Positions 38,309 through 48,077 of a DNA stretch of 64,000 nt are shown piece after piece. Source of the stretch: Gilvimarinus xylanilyticus (GTDB lineage: Bacteria > Pseudomonadota > Gammaproteobacteria > Pseudomonadales > Cellvibrionaceae); the NCBI RefSeq assembly GCF_024195295.1, contig NZ_JAMFTH010000001.1:1550001-1614000 (forward strand). The letters are read 5' to 3'. The translations under genes and the position numbers were made by a program. A model generated the notes under the pieces. The model worked only from the letters and a program-made list of their open reading frames with translations. It did no database searches and was not told the DNA's origin. Within the stretch, counting starts at the first letter, position 1; every line of letters begins with the position of its first letter.

Positions 38309-38691
38309 TCGTGGCCGCACTTACCCTCGCCGCATTTACCTTCTTTATCGGCTTTGGCTTCGGCCTTATCGCCGCCGCATTTACCTTCGCCACATTTACC
38401 TTCTTTCTCAGCCTTGGCGGGCTTATCGGCGCCACATTTTCCCTCGCCGCACTTGCCTTCGCCCTCGGCTTTCTCACCGCCGCACCGGCCCTCTTTGTCG
38501 GCCTTCTCTTCGCCGCATTTGCCCTCGCCACACTTGCCTTCGCTGTGATCAGCGGCAAGCTTGTAACCGCCATCCAGCGACTGGGCGGCAAAGGGGTTTT
38601 CATCGGCAGCCGCCATAGGTGCGGCCGACATACCAGCAATAAACGCGGCGCCTACCGCCGCTGCCATAGGGGATTTAAATGATTTATTCAT
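38305..38691 (-). CDS. hvfA: HvfA/BufA-like precursor peptide with nine EG(K/R)CG motifs
   Basis: A 128-residue secreted precursor. The signal peptide (about 1-29, ending MAAA) is followed by a short leader-like part, then from residue 51 by EGKCG motifs: eight EGKCG and one EGRCG. They come as four EGKCGEGKCG pairs separated by Lys/Glu/Ala-rich spacers, with EGRCG alone between the first two pairs. In Haemophilus HvfA each EGKCG Cys is turned by the MNIO enzyme into an oxazolone/thioamide that binds copper. Nine motifs is a larger number than usual. It heads an operon with hvfB and hvfC. Confidence 0.9.
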   Translation of the reverse strand: MNKSFKSPMAAAVGAAFIAGMSAAPMAAADENPFAAQSLDGGYKLAADHSEGKCGEGKCGEEKADKEGRCGGEKAEGEGKCGEGKCGADKPAKAEKEGKCGEGKCGGDKAEAKADKEGKCGEGKCGHE

Positions 38692-38785
38692 ATTGTTTTC
38701 TCCACAGTAAAAGTCATTAAAACTCTCGCCAACCGCTTTACTATAGTGGATTTACCCCGCAAATTGTTACTACCAGCTCGCGTTT

Positions 38786-41700
38786 TTAGCCTGTAGCCTC
38801 TTGCCAGAGTTTGTTCAAACGCTTGGCCGATACCGGAAATTTGGTTTTCAGCGTCTGCGCAAACAGCGATACCCGTAGCTCTTCAATACCCCAGCGGTAG
38901 CGCTCAAGCGCCGGGTTTTCACGCAGGAGATAATCGCCATGCTTGGTTAAATACTCTTCTAGGCGCGCTTGGTGGGGCTCGATTTCCACCATCATCAAGC
39001 GGTCCTTTTGGACGTTTAAGGCCGCTTTTTCCAGACGTAAAACAATGGCCCCTAAATACCGGGGGTATTCGGTAAACCAATCAAACGGGGTGTGAAACAC
39101 CATTTTGGGGTAGAACAAACCGTCCAGCTGGTGGCTGATATCACCGGCCGCCAGGGCAATGGCCAGGGCGTTTTTACTCTGTTTAAGAGACTTCTTCACC
39201 CCTACCACCTTGGCCAGGCTATCCACCAGTGTGGCCTCCAACTGTTGCGCGCGCTCCACCAGATCGGGTTTGACCTTAGCCACGGCTGCGGCAAAGGCGG
39301 CCTCATCGCGAGGGAGTTCACCGCCCGGTAGACCCAACTGGCGCGCGGCGGCCATACAAATATCGTCCACTACGTCGGCGCGCTTGCCTATTTGCACCAC
39401 GGTCAGGCCCAGCTCTTTGCCTTTAAGCAACTCTTTGTGCAGATACTTCACTGTGTCGCGACACTCGAGCAAAATCAGCCGCGCCACCCCGGCCAGAGAG
39501 TGGTCGTGCGCCTGGCGCGGATCGTCCAACACCTCCATCGACGCAGAATCGGCTTTATCCACCAGGGCCGGATAGGCGCGAATGCTAATACCCTTGCGTT
39601 TTAGCTCTACGGTCTCAGGCAGCGGGCTGTCCCAGCGGGTGATGCCCTCGCGGGTCATATCGTCGGCGGCATCGCGAATATTGCTTTGCACCTTTTCTTT
39701 ATAGCGCGCACGCAAATCCGCCAGATCGCGGCTCGCCGCAATGGTTTTACCGCGATCATCAACGACTTTGATAGTAAAACGGTAAAAATCTTCCAGCTTC
39801 TCCAGTGCCCAGTCGCTGTCTTTTACCTCTACCAGGGTTTGGCGTTTTAACTGGTGCGCCAATGCCTCGGTCAGGGGAATATTGTCCGGTGCCATGGCCG
39901 CCAGGGCTTTATCCACTACATCCGGCACGGGCACAAAGTGTTTGCGGATTGGCTTGGGCAGCGCTTTCACCATATCGATGCACTTATCGCGCAACAACCC
40001 CGGCACCAACCAATCCAGTCGGTGCTCGGGCAGTTCGTGCAACAGGCTGACCGGCACGGATACGCTAACCCCGTCATCGTCGCTGCCGGGGCTAAAGTGA
40101 TAGCTGAGCGGAAAGCTAATGCCCTGCCATTCCAAGGTTTCGGGAAACTGAGCTTCGGTAATATCGGTGACCGCGCGCTGCATTAAACGCTCGCGGGGTA
40201 TTTTTAGTAAATCCGGTTGCGCTTGCTCGGCCTCTTTGCGCCAGGCTTCAAAGCCGGCCCGGTTAATTACTTCGGCGGGAATGCGCTCGTCGTAAAAGGC
40301 GTATATGGTTTCGTCCTCGGCAAGAATATCCCGGCGCCGCGATTTCGCCTCTAACGCCTCAAGCTCGTCCACCAGGTTCTGATTATGGCGGAAAAACGGC
40401 GGCGGCTTTTGCCCGCGCTTTACATAGCGCCCCTCTACCAAAGCAGCGCGAATAAATACTTCGCGGCACTCAGTGGGGTTTATCTGACTGTAGTTAACCC
40501 GCTGACGCTCAACCAGAGTCAAACCGTATAAGGTGACCTTTTCAAAGGCTTTTACCTGCCCCGAACGCGGATCATAGTGGGGTTCAAAGTGGTTGCGTTT
40601 GACCAAGTGTTTGGCGGCATCGAGCAACCACTCGGGTTCAACCTTGCCCACATCCATGGCAAACAGCTGTGAGGTTTCCAGAAGCTGCGCCGCCACCATC
40701 CATTTGGGGCGTTTTTTGTGCTGCGAAGAGCCGGGAAAAATTGAAAACTTGCGATTGCGCGCGCCCAGGTACTCGCGCCCCTCGTTATGGAAACCGATAT
40801 TCCCCAAAAGTCCGGTCACCAGCGCCTGATGCACCGAGTTGTAACCGGCCGGCTCGCGATTGAAACTGAGATTTAACTTTTTACAAATTAATTTAAGCTG
40901 GCGATGAATATCTCGCCATTCACGCATGCGCATAAACGACAAAAATTCTTTTTTGCACAGTTTACGCAACTGGTTTTGCGACAAATCCTGGCGCTGCTGT
41001 TCGTAATAGTTCCACAAGTTTACATAGGCAATAAAATCCGAGTGATCGTCCCAAAAGCGGCGATGCATTTGGTCGGCGGCCTGCTGCTTTTCGGCGGGTC
41101 TTTCGCGCGGGTCTTGAATGGACAGAGCGCTGACCACAATCAGAACTTCCTCCAGCGAGCCCAGTTTATCCGCCGCCAAAAGCATCCGCCCCAGGGTCGG
41201 GTCGACGGACAGTTGTGCCAGACGCCGTCCATCTTTGGTTAGCTTTTGCTTGTGATCAACTGCATGCAACTCTTGCAGTAATTTAAAACCGTCGTTAATC
41301 AGGCGCGAATCGGGCGCATCCACAAAAGGAAATTTGTGGATATCACCAATGCGCAGTTGCAGCATTTGCAGAATGACCGCCCCCAAGTTAGTGCGCAGAA
41401 TTTCCGCATCGGTAAACTCGGGGCGGCTTAAAAAATCCTCTTCGCTGTACAGGCGCACACAAATACCGTCACTGACCCGGCCGCAACGGCCTTTGCGCTG
41501 GTTGGCGCTGGCCTGGGATATGGGCTCGATGGGCAAGCGCTGGACTTTGGTACGCACGCTGTAGCGGCTTACGCGAGCCACACCCGTGTCAATCACATAG
41601 CGAATGCCAGGCACCGTAATAGAGGTTTCGGCCACGTTGGTGGCCAGCACAATTCGTCGCCCTTTATGACCGGAGAACACCCGGGTTTGTTCGGCCATAC

Positions 41701-42694
41701 TCAGGCGCGCGTAAAACGGCAGCACTTCGTAGTGACGCACATCGGCGTGGCGCAGTTGCTTGGCGGTTTCGCGAATTTCGCGTTCACCGCTTAAAAACAC
41801 CAGGATATCCCCGCCGCGACCTTTACCGGTTTTGCGCTCGTGGCGATCTATTTCTTCGACCGCGTCGATAATGCTCTGGTAGATATTGGGATCGTCGCTG
41901 TCGCTATCGGCGGGCGGGCGATACCAGACCTCGACCGGGTAAGTGCGACCCGAGACTTCAATCACCGGCGCATCGTTAAAGTGTTTAGAAAAACGCTCTA
42001 CATCAATGGTAGCCGAGGTAATAATCAGCTTTAAGTCCGGGCGCTTGGGCAGTAGCTGCTTTAAATAGCCCAGCAGAAAATCGATGTTTAAACTGCGCTC
42101 GTGGGCCTCATCAATAATCAGGGTATCGTAGCGATTGAGAAACGGATCCTGCTGAATTTCGGCCAGCAAAATCCCGTCGGTCATTACTTTAATTAAGGTA
42201 TTTTCGTGAGCCTGTTCGGTAAAACGCACCTGGTAACCCACGGTGTCACCCAAAGGGCTGTGCAATTCTTCGGCGACCCGGGCGGCAACGGTTTGCGCGG
42301 CGATACGGCGCGGCTGAGTGTGACCAATGGTGCCGCGCACCCCGAGTCCCAACTCTAGGCATATTTTGGGAATTTGTGTGGTCTTACCCGAGCCCGTTTC
42401 CCCCGCCAACACCACCACCTGGTGATCGCGGATGAGCGCCGCTATATCGTCGCGCTTGCCACATACCGGCAGGTTTTCGGGAAATTCAATTGTCTGGGGG
42501 CACTGTTTGGCCCGCGCGGCGACCCGATCTTTGGACTGCTGCCACTCGGCTTGCCAGCGCTCGATCATCTGGTCCACCGGCTTGCCGTCCTTTTCCCGCG
42601 CGCGAATATCCTGCGCCTTGCGCTGTAGGCGATGACGGTCGCGCAGCAGCACTTGCGATAACGGCTGATCCAGATTGACGGGTAATACTGACAT
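38786..42694 (-). CDS. hrpA: ATP-dependent RNA helicase HrpA
   Basis: A DEAH-box helicase of 1302 residues, the full HrpA length. Walker A is GETGSGKT (98-105), the DEAH box is at 195-198, SATID is near 248, and motif VI appears as QRKGRCGR. The helicase-associated and OB-like domains follow, then the long HrpA-specific C-terminal region. HrpA helps resolve stalled ribosomes and processes some fimbrial mRNAs in E. coli. The ATG at 42694, behind GGAGAAG, is preferred over one 20 codons earlier. Confidence 0.96.
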   Translation of the reverse strand: MSVLPVNLDQPLSQVLLRDRHRLQRKAQDIRAREKDGKPVDQMIERWQAEWQQSKDRVAARAKQCPQTIEFPENLPVCGKRDDIAALIRDHQVVVLAGETGSGKTTQIPKICLELGLGVRGTIGHTQPRRIAAQTVAARVAEELHSPLGDTVGYQVRFTEQAHENTLIKVMTDGILLAEIQQDPFLNRYDTLIIDEAHERSLNIDFLLGYLKQLLPKRPDLKLIITSATIDVERFSKHFNDAPVIEVSGRTYPVEVWYRPPADSDSDDPNIYQSIIDAVEEIDRHERKTGKGRGGDILVFLSGEREIRETAKQLRHADVRHYEVLPFYARLSMAEQTRVFSGHKGRRIVLATNVAETSITVPGIRYVIDTGVARVSRYSVRTKVQRLPIEPISQASANQRKGRCGRVSDGICVRLYSEEDFLSRPEFTDAEILRTNLGAVILQMLQLRIGDIHKFPFVDAPDSRLINDGFKLLQELHAVDHKQKLTKDGRRLAQLSVDPTLGRMLLAADKLGSLEEVLIVVSALSIQDPRERPAEKQQAADQMHRRFWDDHSDFIAYVNLWNYYEQQRQDLSQNQLRKLCKKEFLSFMRMREWRDIHRQLKLICKKLNLSFNREPAGYNSVHQALVTGLLGNIGFHNEGREYLGARNRKFSIFPGSSQHKKRPKWMVAAQLLETSQLFAMDVGKVEPEWLLDAAKHLVKRNHFEPHYDPRSGQVKAFEKVTLYGLTLVERQRVNYSQINPTECREVFIRAALVEGRYVKRGQKPPPFFRHNQNLVDELEALEAKSRRRDILAEDETIYAFYDERIPAEVINRAGFEAWRKEAEQAQPDLLKIPRERLMQRAVTDITEAQFPETLEWQGISFPLSYHFSPGSDDDGVSVSVPVSLLHELPEHRLDWLVPGLLRDKCIDMVKALPKPIRKHFVPVPDVVDKALAAMAPDNIPLTEALAHQLKRQTLVEVKDSDWALEKLEDFYRFTIKVVDDRGKTIAASRDLADLRARYKEKVQSNIRDAADDMTREGITRWDSPLPETVELKRKGISIRAYPALVDKADSASMEVLDDPRQAHDHSLAGVARLILLECRDTVKYLHKELLKGKELGLTVVQIGKRADVVDDICMAAARQLGLPGGELPRDEAAFAAAVAKVKPDLVERAQQLEATLVDSLAKVVGVKKSLKQSKNALAIALAAGDISHQLDGLFYPKMVFHTPFDWFTEYPRYLGAIVLRLEKAALNVQKDRLMMVEIEPHQARLEEYLTKHGDYLLRENPALERYRWGIEELRVSLFAQTLKTKFPVSAKRLNKLWQEATG

Positions 42695-42824
42695 AACTTC
42701 TCCAGAATGGACGATCACCTGTGGTGGGTAGCGTAAGAGCTTACTGCCAGGCATCGTGCCGCAACTACAAACGGGCGCTATTGTACCTTGACCGGAGAGA
42801 GGTTTCGATTATGCAGAGAAGAGT

Positions 42825-42854
42825 CGGCAATACCGCCGCGAGACGGTATTGCCG
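42825..42854 (-). terminator. terminator-like hairpin after dps
   Basis: A perfect 11-bp stem CGGCAATACCG/CGGTATTGCCG with an 8-base loop, starting 11 bases past the dps stop. The sequence after it on the minus strand is only mildly T-rich. Confidence 0.55.
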
Positions 42855-42865
42855 GGGCAGGAAGA

Positions 42866-43336
42866 TTACTCTTCAAGCAGTGAGCGCAGCATCCAGGCGG
42901 TTTTCTCGTGCAGCTGAATGCGCTGGGTGAGCAGATCGCCAGTGGCTTCATCATTGGCCTTGTCGACCGCGGGGTAAAGCGAGCGCGCGGTTTTAACCAC
43001 CGACTCTTGTCCCGCCACCAGATTGGCAATCATCTCTTTGGCGGTGGGCACGCCCTCTTCTTCTTTAATGGTAGACAGCTCGGCGTAAGCCTTGTAGGTG
43101 CCCGGCGCCGGGTAGCCCAGAGAACGAATACGCTCGGCCAAATCATCCACCGCTGCCGCCAGCTCGGTGTACTGGTTTTCAAACATTAGGTGCAGCGTTT
43201 GAAACATGGGGCCAGTCACATTCCAGTGGTAGTTGTGCGTTTTTAGGTACAGGGTGTAGGTGTCTGCCAATACGCGGGACAGGCCTTCGGCCAGCTCTTT
43301 GCGATCCGCCTGATTAATACCAATATCGATGTCCAT
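42866..43336 (-). CDS. dps: Dps/ferritin-like DNA-protection protein
   Basis: A 156-residue Dps-type protein, which oxidises ferrous iron with peroxide, stores it in a 12-mer and may coat DNA. The ferroxidase residues at the dimer interface are visible in LKTHNYHWNVTG and in FENQYTELAAAVDDLAERI. The ATG at 43336 is behind a strong GGAGG. An open extension of 75 codons upstream is not credible, because it runs through the repeat element at 43371-43637. That element ends 34 bases before the start codon and may affect the promoter. Confidence 0.92.
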   Translation of the reverse strand: MDIDIGINQADRKELAEGLSRVLADTYTLYLKTHNYHWNVTGPMFQTLHLMFENQYTELAAAVDDLAERIRSLGYPAPGTYKAYAELSTIKEEEGVPTAKEMIANLVAGQESVVKTARSLYPAVDKANDEATGDLLTQRIQLHEKTAWMLRSLLEE

Positions 43337-43370
43337 AAATACCTCCTGGTTCGTTTCCATCAATGTATAA

Positions 43371-43637
43371 AGGGCGCCTCTATTAATACAGAATCGCCTC
43401 TGGCCCCCAGGGCTTTCCGAGATCAAGGCGGCTTTGCGAAGACGGGCTTGTTGCCCGTCGAGCGAAGCCAACACAGAGATCGGGGAGCCCTGGAGGCCCC
43501 GAAGGGCACGGCCAAAACGCCCATCCGCTGTGTTGCTCTTCTTGCTAAGGGCTACGGCCATTAGCGGCGAAAAGCGCCTTGCTGAGTGAGCGTTTTGGAC
43601 TCGCGCAGAGACGAACCTGTATTAGTAGAGGCGCCCT
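43371..43637. mobile_element. MITE-like element, 267 bp
   Basis: Terminal inverted repeats of about 22 bp bound the element: the left end AGGGCGCCTCTATTAATACA and the right end, in reverse complement, AGGGCGCCTCTACTAATACA. No transposase is encoded. The inside is GC-rich with a CAACACAG/CTGTGTTG pair. The same end sequence forms the palindrome at 12678-12733, so at least two members of the family are in this window. The target duplication cannot be fixed; TA or AA are both possible. It sits in the upstream region of dps. The parent transposon is unknown. Confidence 0.75.
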
Positions 43638-43727
43638 AAGCTATTATTACGCTTAAAGCCCATTGGGGCCAATGGCTTTGGCCTATTGCCACCATTACTC
43701 TTTACAATTGGGACGGCTGCGGCATTC

Positions 43728-44516
43728 TCAATCCTCGGCCTGAAAGATAATTTGACCGGCATCAAAAACAATTAACTCCCCGGGCGTCATCGCCTGCCAT
43801 TGCTCATTGGCCGTTAATGGATTGGTCGCAATCACAGTGACAATATCATTGGGTGTAGTGTGTTCGCCAAAATCCACCGCCAAGTCGGCGTCGCTGAGCC
43901 TGGCCTCGCCAAAGGGTGCTTTGCGGGTCAGCCAGTGCAGTTTTGTGCTGCAGTAAGCGTATAAATAACGCCCCTCGCTAAACAGCAAGTTGGCCACCCC
44001 CATTTCTCGCAAATGATCGCACCAATGCTTAAGCTGGCTCCAGTAAGCGATTCGGTTGGCATCGATACGCTGGGGGGATTCAAACCGATCACGAATCTTG
44101 GCCAGCAGCCAGCAAAACACATGCTCGCTGTCGGTGGTACCCACGGGAACAAACTCCCCTAACGGCAGGCCGGCGGCATCGGCCAGTTGGCCATTGTGGG
44201 CAAAGGTCCAGTTTTGGCCCCACAGCTCGCGCACAAAGGGATGGGTGTTTTCCAAATTGACCGCCCCGACATTGGCCTCGCGAATATGGCTGATGGCAAT
44301 TTCGCTTTTCATGGGAAACCGGCTGACCAGCGCGGCGATTTCAGAATCTACACTGGGCGCGCTGTCGCGAAAGGCGCGAATGCCTTTGCCCTCGTAAAAC
44401 ACTACACCCCAACCGTCGCGATGGGGGCCTGTGCCGCCGCCGCGCTGCAACAAACCGGTAAAGCTAAAACATAAATCGGTCGGCACATTGGCCGACATGC
44501 CCAACAGTTCACACAC
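43728..44516 (-). CDS. class II glutamine amidotransferase (YafJ-like)
   Basis: A 262-residue Ntn-hydrolase-fold amidotransferase. Cys2 ([10 protein letters not shown]) is the expected nucleophile once Met1 is removed. Other marks are [19 protein letters not shown] near 25, SHIREAN near 77, NTHPFVREL and AHNGQL near 110. The family is widespread, but the acceptor substrate is not known; the EgtC-like relatives act on gamma-glutamyl amides. It overlaps the acetyltransferase gene upstream by eight bases. Confidence 0.88.
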   Translation of the reverse strand: MCELLGMSANVPTDLCFSFTGLLQRGGGTGPHRDGWGVVFYEGKGIRAFRDSAPSVDSEIAALVSRFPMKSEIAISHIREANVGAVNLENTHPFVRELWGQNWTFAHNGQLADAAGLPLGEFVPVGTTDSEHVFCWLLAKIRDRFESPQRIDANRIAYWSQLKHWCDHLREMGVANLLFSEGRYLYAYCSTKLHWLTRKAPFGEARLSDADLAVDFGEHTTPNDIVTVIATNPLTANEQWQAMTPGELIVFDAGQIIFQAED

Positions 44517-44940
44517 CCTTGTGCTCTCCTTTGACCTCAGTTCCCATCAGCATAAAGTCTTTGCCGTTTTTTTGGTATCGTTCGTAGGGTTCGGCAATCG
44601 CGGCCGGCACTTGAGCAGCCGCCAGAGACACCAACCCCAGCGATTGATAAAACCCGCCCAGATAGGGGCGACAATAACAATACAGGGGCAGATTGAGCGG
44701 CAGTAGCGCCTGCATGAGCGACCGGGCAACTCCCCGGCGCCGGTGTTCGGGCGCCACCGTTAAATGTCGCAGCAGGTATACCCCAGCGGCGGGCTCTAAA
44801 ATACGAGCGGCGGCCATTATGTCGGGCGCTTGCCAGGTGTAAACACGATCGCGTTTACCGCATTTGGCTTTCTCGCCCCACGCGCGGTACAGGCGCGTCA
44901 TGGTCGGATAATCTTGCAACGCCAGCGCATGCAGGGCCAT
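44509..44940 (-). CDS. GNAT family N-acetyltransferase
   Basis: A 143-residue GNAT enzyme. The acetyl-CoA loop is seen in [25 protein letters not shown] (the RRRGVA part), with the final strand-helix in [16 protein letters not shown]. The substrate is unknown. Its ATG shares a base with the stop of the VWA gene, and its end overlaps yafJ by eight bases, so the three are one transcription unit. Confidence 0.82.
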   Translation of the reverse strand: MALHALALQDYPTMTRLYRAWGEKAKCGKRDRVYTWQAPDIMAAARILEPAAGVYLLRHLTVAPEHRRRGVARSLMQALLPLNLPLYCYCRPYLGGFYQSLGLVSLAAAQVPAAIAEPYERYQKNGKDFMLMGTEVKGEHKGV

Positions 44941-46943
44941 TACTTCGCGTCCTTATCCGCGCTGCCGTTATCAATTTCATCCATAGGTAATAAATCGTCC
45001 ACATCGGCCTGAAGGTCATCCAGCTCTATCATGGGATCTTCGACCTGAGGGACATCGGCCGACTCCTCAGCGGCGGCTTCCCCACTTTGCAGCTGCTGTT
45101 CAATATCGTCCAGTTCGGATTGAACATCGCTTTTGCGAAAACGCCGATAGAGCCAATACAACGCCGCCGCCAACGCGATATTGGCGATTGTGATTGCCGC
45201 GATGGTCCACCACCCCAGCCCCGAGTCTTTGGGTTCGGCCGCTGGGGCGGCCCTGTTAACCGCGAGGGCGGCAGAGGACGCCTGCGAGCTGGATTGATGT
45301 GTTTGCTGCGCGGCAAAGGCCTTGCGCTCGGCCTCAAGAGCGGCGCGCTCGCGCGCCAGCTGTTGCTCCAAAGCGAGAACCTCGGGGTCGGAGGCATCCA
45401 ATACCGGATCGTCCACCGTGGGGTAGCGCACATATTGTGTGGGTAGAGCTTGAGTAAACTCTGTACCGTCCAGTTGCGTGCCGCTCGCCTCAAGTTCAAT
45501 AACCGTGCGCGCCGGTTTGTCCGGAATAAACTCCAATTGCCAGTAACCGGCCTCGGTTAAATCCATTGCACGCATTGACGAGTCGCCGTTCGAGTCGTGC
45601 ACATGGGCCACCACCGCCGACGTTTGCTTATCAATGGTTGCATGCTGAGGTGTCACCCGCACCGTATAGCTTACCTGCCCGTCACGCATATGGCGCTCCA
45701 GCTGCACCCCAAACAGTGACTCCACCCGCACACTGTGGCGCAGCTCGCGGCTAAAGGTTTTGCCGTCGATCAACAGGCGCACCTGATACAAACCAGGCTC
45801 CACCAGGCCTGTCAACTCCTGGCGCAGACACCCGCGACTGTCGGTAACCGCACTGCCCGTCGCCGTGCGCCAGGCCCCGTCTTCGCGCTTGGCTTGCAGG
45901 CGAGACCGCACCAGCTTAAGAAAAGCCGGATCGGCAAGCACTTCGCCACTGTCCGTATAACAAAACTTAAACACCAGCGGCTCGCCCGCCGGTAAATGGC
46001 TAGGCAAAGGCGCAAGCCGTACTCGCAGATCACTTAACAGGGTAATACGGTTTTGCTCGTGGGCCTGCCCCAGCACTTCCCAACGCCCGGTGGCGGGGTC
46101 GCTCACGGTAATTAAATCGTAGCCATCGGCACTGTGCCAGCGGGTATGGTCGCCGGGTTGGGACTGGGACAGTACCTGGCCATCGGGTTGTTGCAGGCGA
46201 GTGCCCCGCCCCGGGTTCGGGCGAAACACCAGGGCGGTCAACTCCTGCACCCGACTGTCCACATGAAACTCGTTGCCCTCTAAGGGCAAGCGCTCGCGCA
46301 CCACCGCTTGATCGAGTATTTGCAGATACGCCTGCATCAGTTCGGCGGCGCTGTGGGCCACCACAAATAATCCGTCGGTCGCGCGCGACAGCGAGCTTAG
46401 CAGCTGGGTGTCGGCATCGTCTGAAAGCGCGATGGTGTGAATGCGAAAGTGCTGCGTCTTTAAACTTGGTAGCAGTTCGGTGAGAATTGTTTGGCGTTCG
46501 CGTGCATTCGCTTTAGCATCTTGACTGACATCGACCTTGCCGTCAGTAAGCAAAATAATATCGCTGCGCGAGCTTTGGGGCGACATACGCGAGGCCTGGC
46601 GCAGGGCATCACCAATGGGCGTGTAGAGCCCGCGGGCGTGTATCGCCGACACTTGTTCCAGCGCCAGGGACTGCCAGTTTTGCTCCGTCGGGGCAAAGGG
46701 CACCTGCAGTTTTACATCACTGCCAAAAGTCCAGACGCCCGCGTGGCTGTCGCTGTCCAACAGTTTAACAATCAGGGCGATGGCTTCGCGGCGCAGCCCA
46801 TTCGGATCATTGCCCTGCATACTGCCGGAGACATCCACCAACAGGCGAACATCGGCCCCGCTTTGGGGCTCGGGCTCTGCCGACAACGTCGACGCCGCGA
46901 ACAGAACCAAGGTAAACCACGCCACGACTCGATAAACCCGCAT
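44940..46943 (-). CDS. VWA-domain membrane protein
   Basis: A 667-residue envelope protein with a signal peptide (about 1-22). The von Willebrand factor A domain (about 30-210) has an intact metal site, LLVDVSGSM (Asp37, Ser39, Ser41), and DIILLTDGKVD near 127. A long beta-rich periplasmic part follows, then a coiled coil (about 510-545), a single span WWTIAAITIANIALAAALYW near 580, and an acidic cytoplasmic tail of about 65 residues. A role in envelope assembly or sensing is possible, but the target is unknown. Confidence 0.8.
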   Translation of the reverse strand: MRVYRVVAWFTLVLFAASTLSAEPEPQSGADVRLLVDVSGSMQGNDPNGLRREAIALIVKLLDSDSHAGVWTFGSDVKLQVPFAPTEQNWQSLALEQVSAIHARGLYTPIGDALRQASRMSPQSSRSDIILLTDGKVDVSQDAKANARERQTILTELLPSLKTQHFRIHTIALSDDADTQLLSSLSRATDGLFVVAHSAAELMQAYLQILDQAVVRERLPLEGNEFHVDSRVQELTALVFRPNPGRGTRLQQPDGQVLSQSQPGDHTRWHSADGYDLITVSDPATGRWEVLGQAHEQNRITLLSDLRVRLAPLPSHLPAGEPLVFKFCYTDSGEVLADPAFLKLVRSRLQAKREDGAWRTATGSAVTDSRGCLRQELTGLVEPGLYQVRLLIDGKTFSRELRHSVRVESLFGVQLERHMRDGQVSYTVRVTPQHATIDKQTSAVVAHVHDSNGDSSMRAMDLTEAGYWQLEFIPDKPARTVIELEASGTQLDGTEFTQALPTQYVRYPTVDDPVLDASDPEVLALEQQLARERAALEAERKAFAAQQTHQSSSQASSAALAVNRAAPAAEPKDSGLGWWTIAAITIANIALAAALYWLYRRFRKSDVQSELDDIEQQLQSGEAAAEESADVPQVEDPMIELDDLQADVDDLLPMDEIDNGSADKDAK

Positions 46944-46990
46944 GACCTCCCCTTTTTATAATATGTACAGCCGAGATCGGCCTGGGCGAA

Positions 46991-47344
46991 TTACTCCTCG
47001 CTGGCAACCGCTTTGGGACGACGCCAGAAACTGCTGGCGATTAAATACCCCATGGAAACCACCAGCGCCACTATCCAGATTAACGCCAGGGTCACTGCTG
47101 CATCCAGCCCCGCATCCTCGCCCTGAAACAGGGTGTTTAACACCGCGATAAACAGCGCCGGGGCGTAAACGTCCGGCTTGTCAGCCAGGTTTAAACTAAA
47201 CGGCGTGAACACCAATACGGCGTAAGTGACCAATAAAAAATGCCTGATATAGCGCGACCAGTTGCGGGTGATTCGCCATACGAACAACCCCAGCAAAACG
47301 CCACCGGCGAGATAAACACACCAGGCCAACATCTGTTTATCCAT
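46991..47344 (-). CDS. hypothetical inner-membrane protein
   Basis: A 117-residue protein with about four hydrophobic helices, starting MLAWCVYLAGGVLLGLFVWR, with a positively charged loop (RITRNWSRYIRH) and a C-terminal basic tail. It begins at the stop codon of ycgN with one shared base, so it is co-translated. Similar small membrane proteins sit next to ycgN in related genomes. I cannot assign a function. Confidence 0.7.
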   Translation of the reverse strand: MDKQMLAWCVYLAGGVLLGLFVWRITRNWSRYIRHFLLVTYAVLVFTPFSLNLADKPDVYAPALFIAVLNTLFQGEDAGLDAAVTLALIWIVALVVSMGYLIASSFWRRPKAVASEE

Positions 47345-47790
47345 TATTCATCCATCCAGTAAATAATATGCTCTTGTAAATCGTCCGGGTCGACGTCGTC
47401 TTCGCGGTAAACCTTATGGGCCACCGAAATATCAACATGGTGCACCGATTCCGGGTCGCCCGTTAATAACGGGTGCCAACCGGGCAGCGGCCGCCCCTCG
47501 GCCAACAAGCGGTAAGCACAAGTATTGGGTAACCAGTGAAACTCGGCCACATCGGCGGGCGTTAAGACCAGACAATCGGGTACTTTTTGTTGTCGGTGCG
47601 AATAATCGGTGCAGCGACAGGTGGCAGTATCCAACAGCTTACAGGCCACATTAGTATAGTAAACCTCGCCCGTGTCTTCGTCCTCAAGTTTGTGCAGGCA
47701 GCATTTGCCGCAGCCGTCGCAAAGCGACTCCCATTCGGCCCGACTCATTTCGTGCAGACGTTTACGCTGCCAGAAAACTTGCTCAGCCAT
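47344..47790 (-). CDS. ycgN: YcgN family cysteine-cluster protein
   Basis: A 148-residue protein of the UPF0260/YkgJ-type family. A cluster of Cys near the N terminus, [12 protein letters not shown], with further Cys at [17 protein letters not shown] and PDCLVL, suggests a bound zinc or iron-sulfur centre. The C-terminal half has [19 protein letters not shown]. The ATG at 47790 overlaps the ycgL stop by eight bases and was chosen for that reason. The function is not established. Confidence 0.9.
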   Translation of the reverse strand: MAEQVFWQRKRLHEMSRAEWESLCDGCGKCCLHKLEDEDTGEVYYTNVACKLLDTATCRCTDYSHRQQKVPDCLVLTPADVAEFHWLPNTCAYRLLAEGRPLPGWHPLLTGDPESVHHVDISVAHKVYREDDVDPDDLQEHIIYWMDE

Positions 47791-48076
47791 TAAGTTTAGA
47801 GTTGTTCGCTTGCACCGCCAGGGCTTCGGCATCCATTTGGCTCAAGGGAGGCATTTGCAGGTAGTAGCCATCGCTGTCCAGCTTGGCCAGGACTTTTTCG
47901 ATATCGGCGTGGGCCAGCTTGCGGTTTTTATCCAGCGCGAGCACCAGCGCCGGTTCGGCGCGGCCAAAGCGCTGCATCAGCGCCTCGGGTACTTTTGCCA
48001 GCCCCTCGGCTTTTTTGCAGTACAGGTACATACCCGGGTCGCGACTGCTGCGGTAAATCTGACAGATAACTTTCAT
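47783..48076 (-). CDS. ycgL: YcgL domain protein
   Basis: A 97-residue protein with the YcgL signature: [18 protein letters not shown] at the start and [11 protein letters not shown] near residue 67. The fold is a small alpha/beta domain. Its role is unknown, though it always tends to keep company with rnd and ycgN, as here. It starts one base after the rnd stop. Confidence 0.92.
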   Translation of the reverse strand: MKVICQIYRSSRDPGMYLYCKKAEGLAKVPEALMQRFGRAEPALVLALDKNRKLAHADIEKVLAKLDSDGYYLQMPPLSQMDAEALAVQANNSKLNG

Positions 48077-48077
48077 T

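Noticed and set aside
38310-38545. Short-period repeat that could be taken for a CRISPR array
   Set aside because: It is the coding repeat of the EGKCG precursor, in frame, with irregular spacing and no unique spacers.
43337-43561. A 75-codon extension of dps
   Set aside because: It runs through the inverted-repeat element; a strong GGAGG precedes the ATG at 43336.
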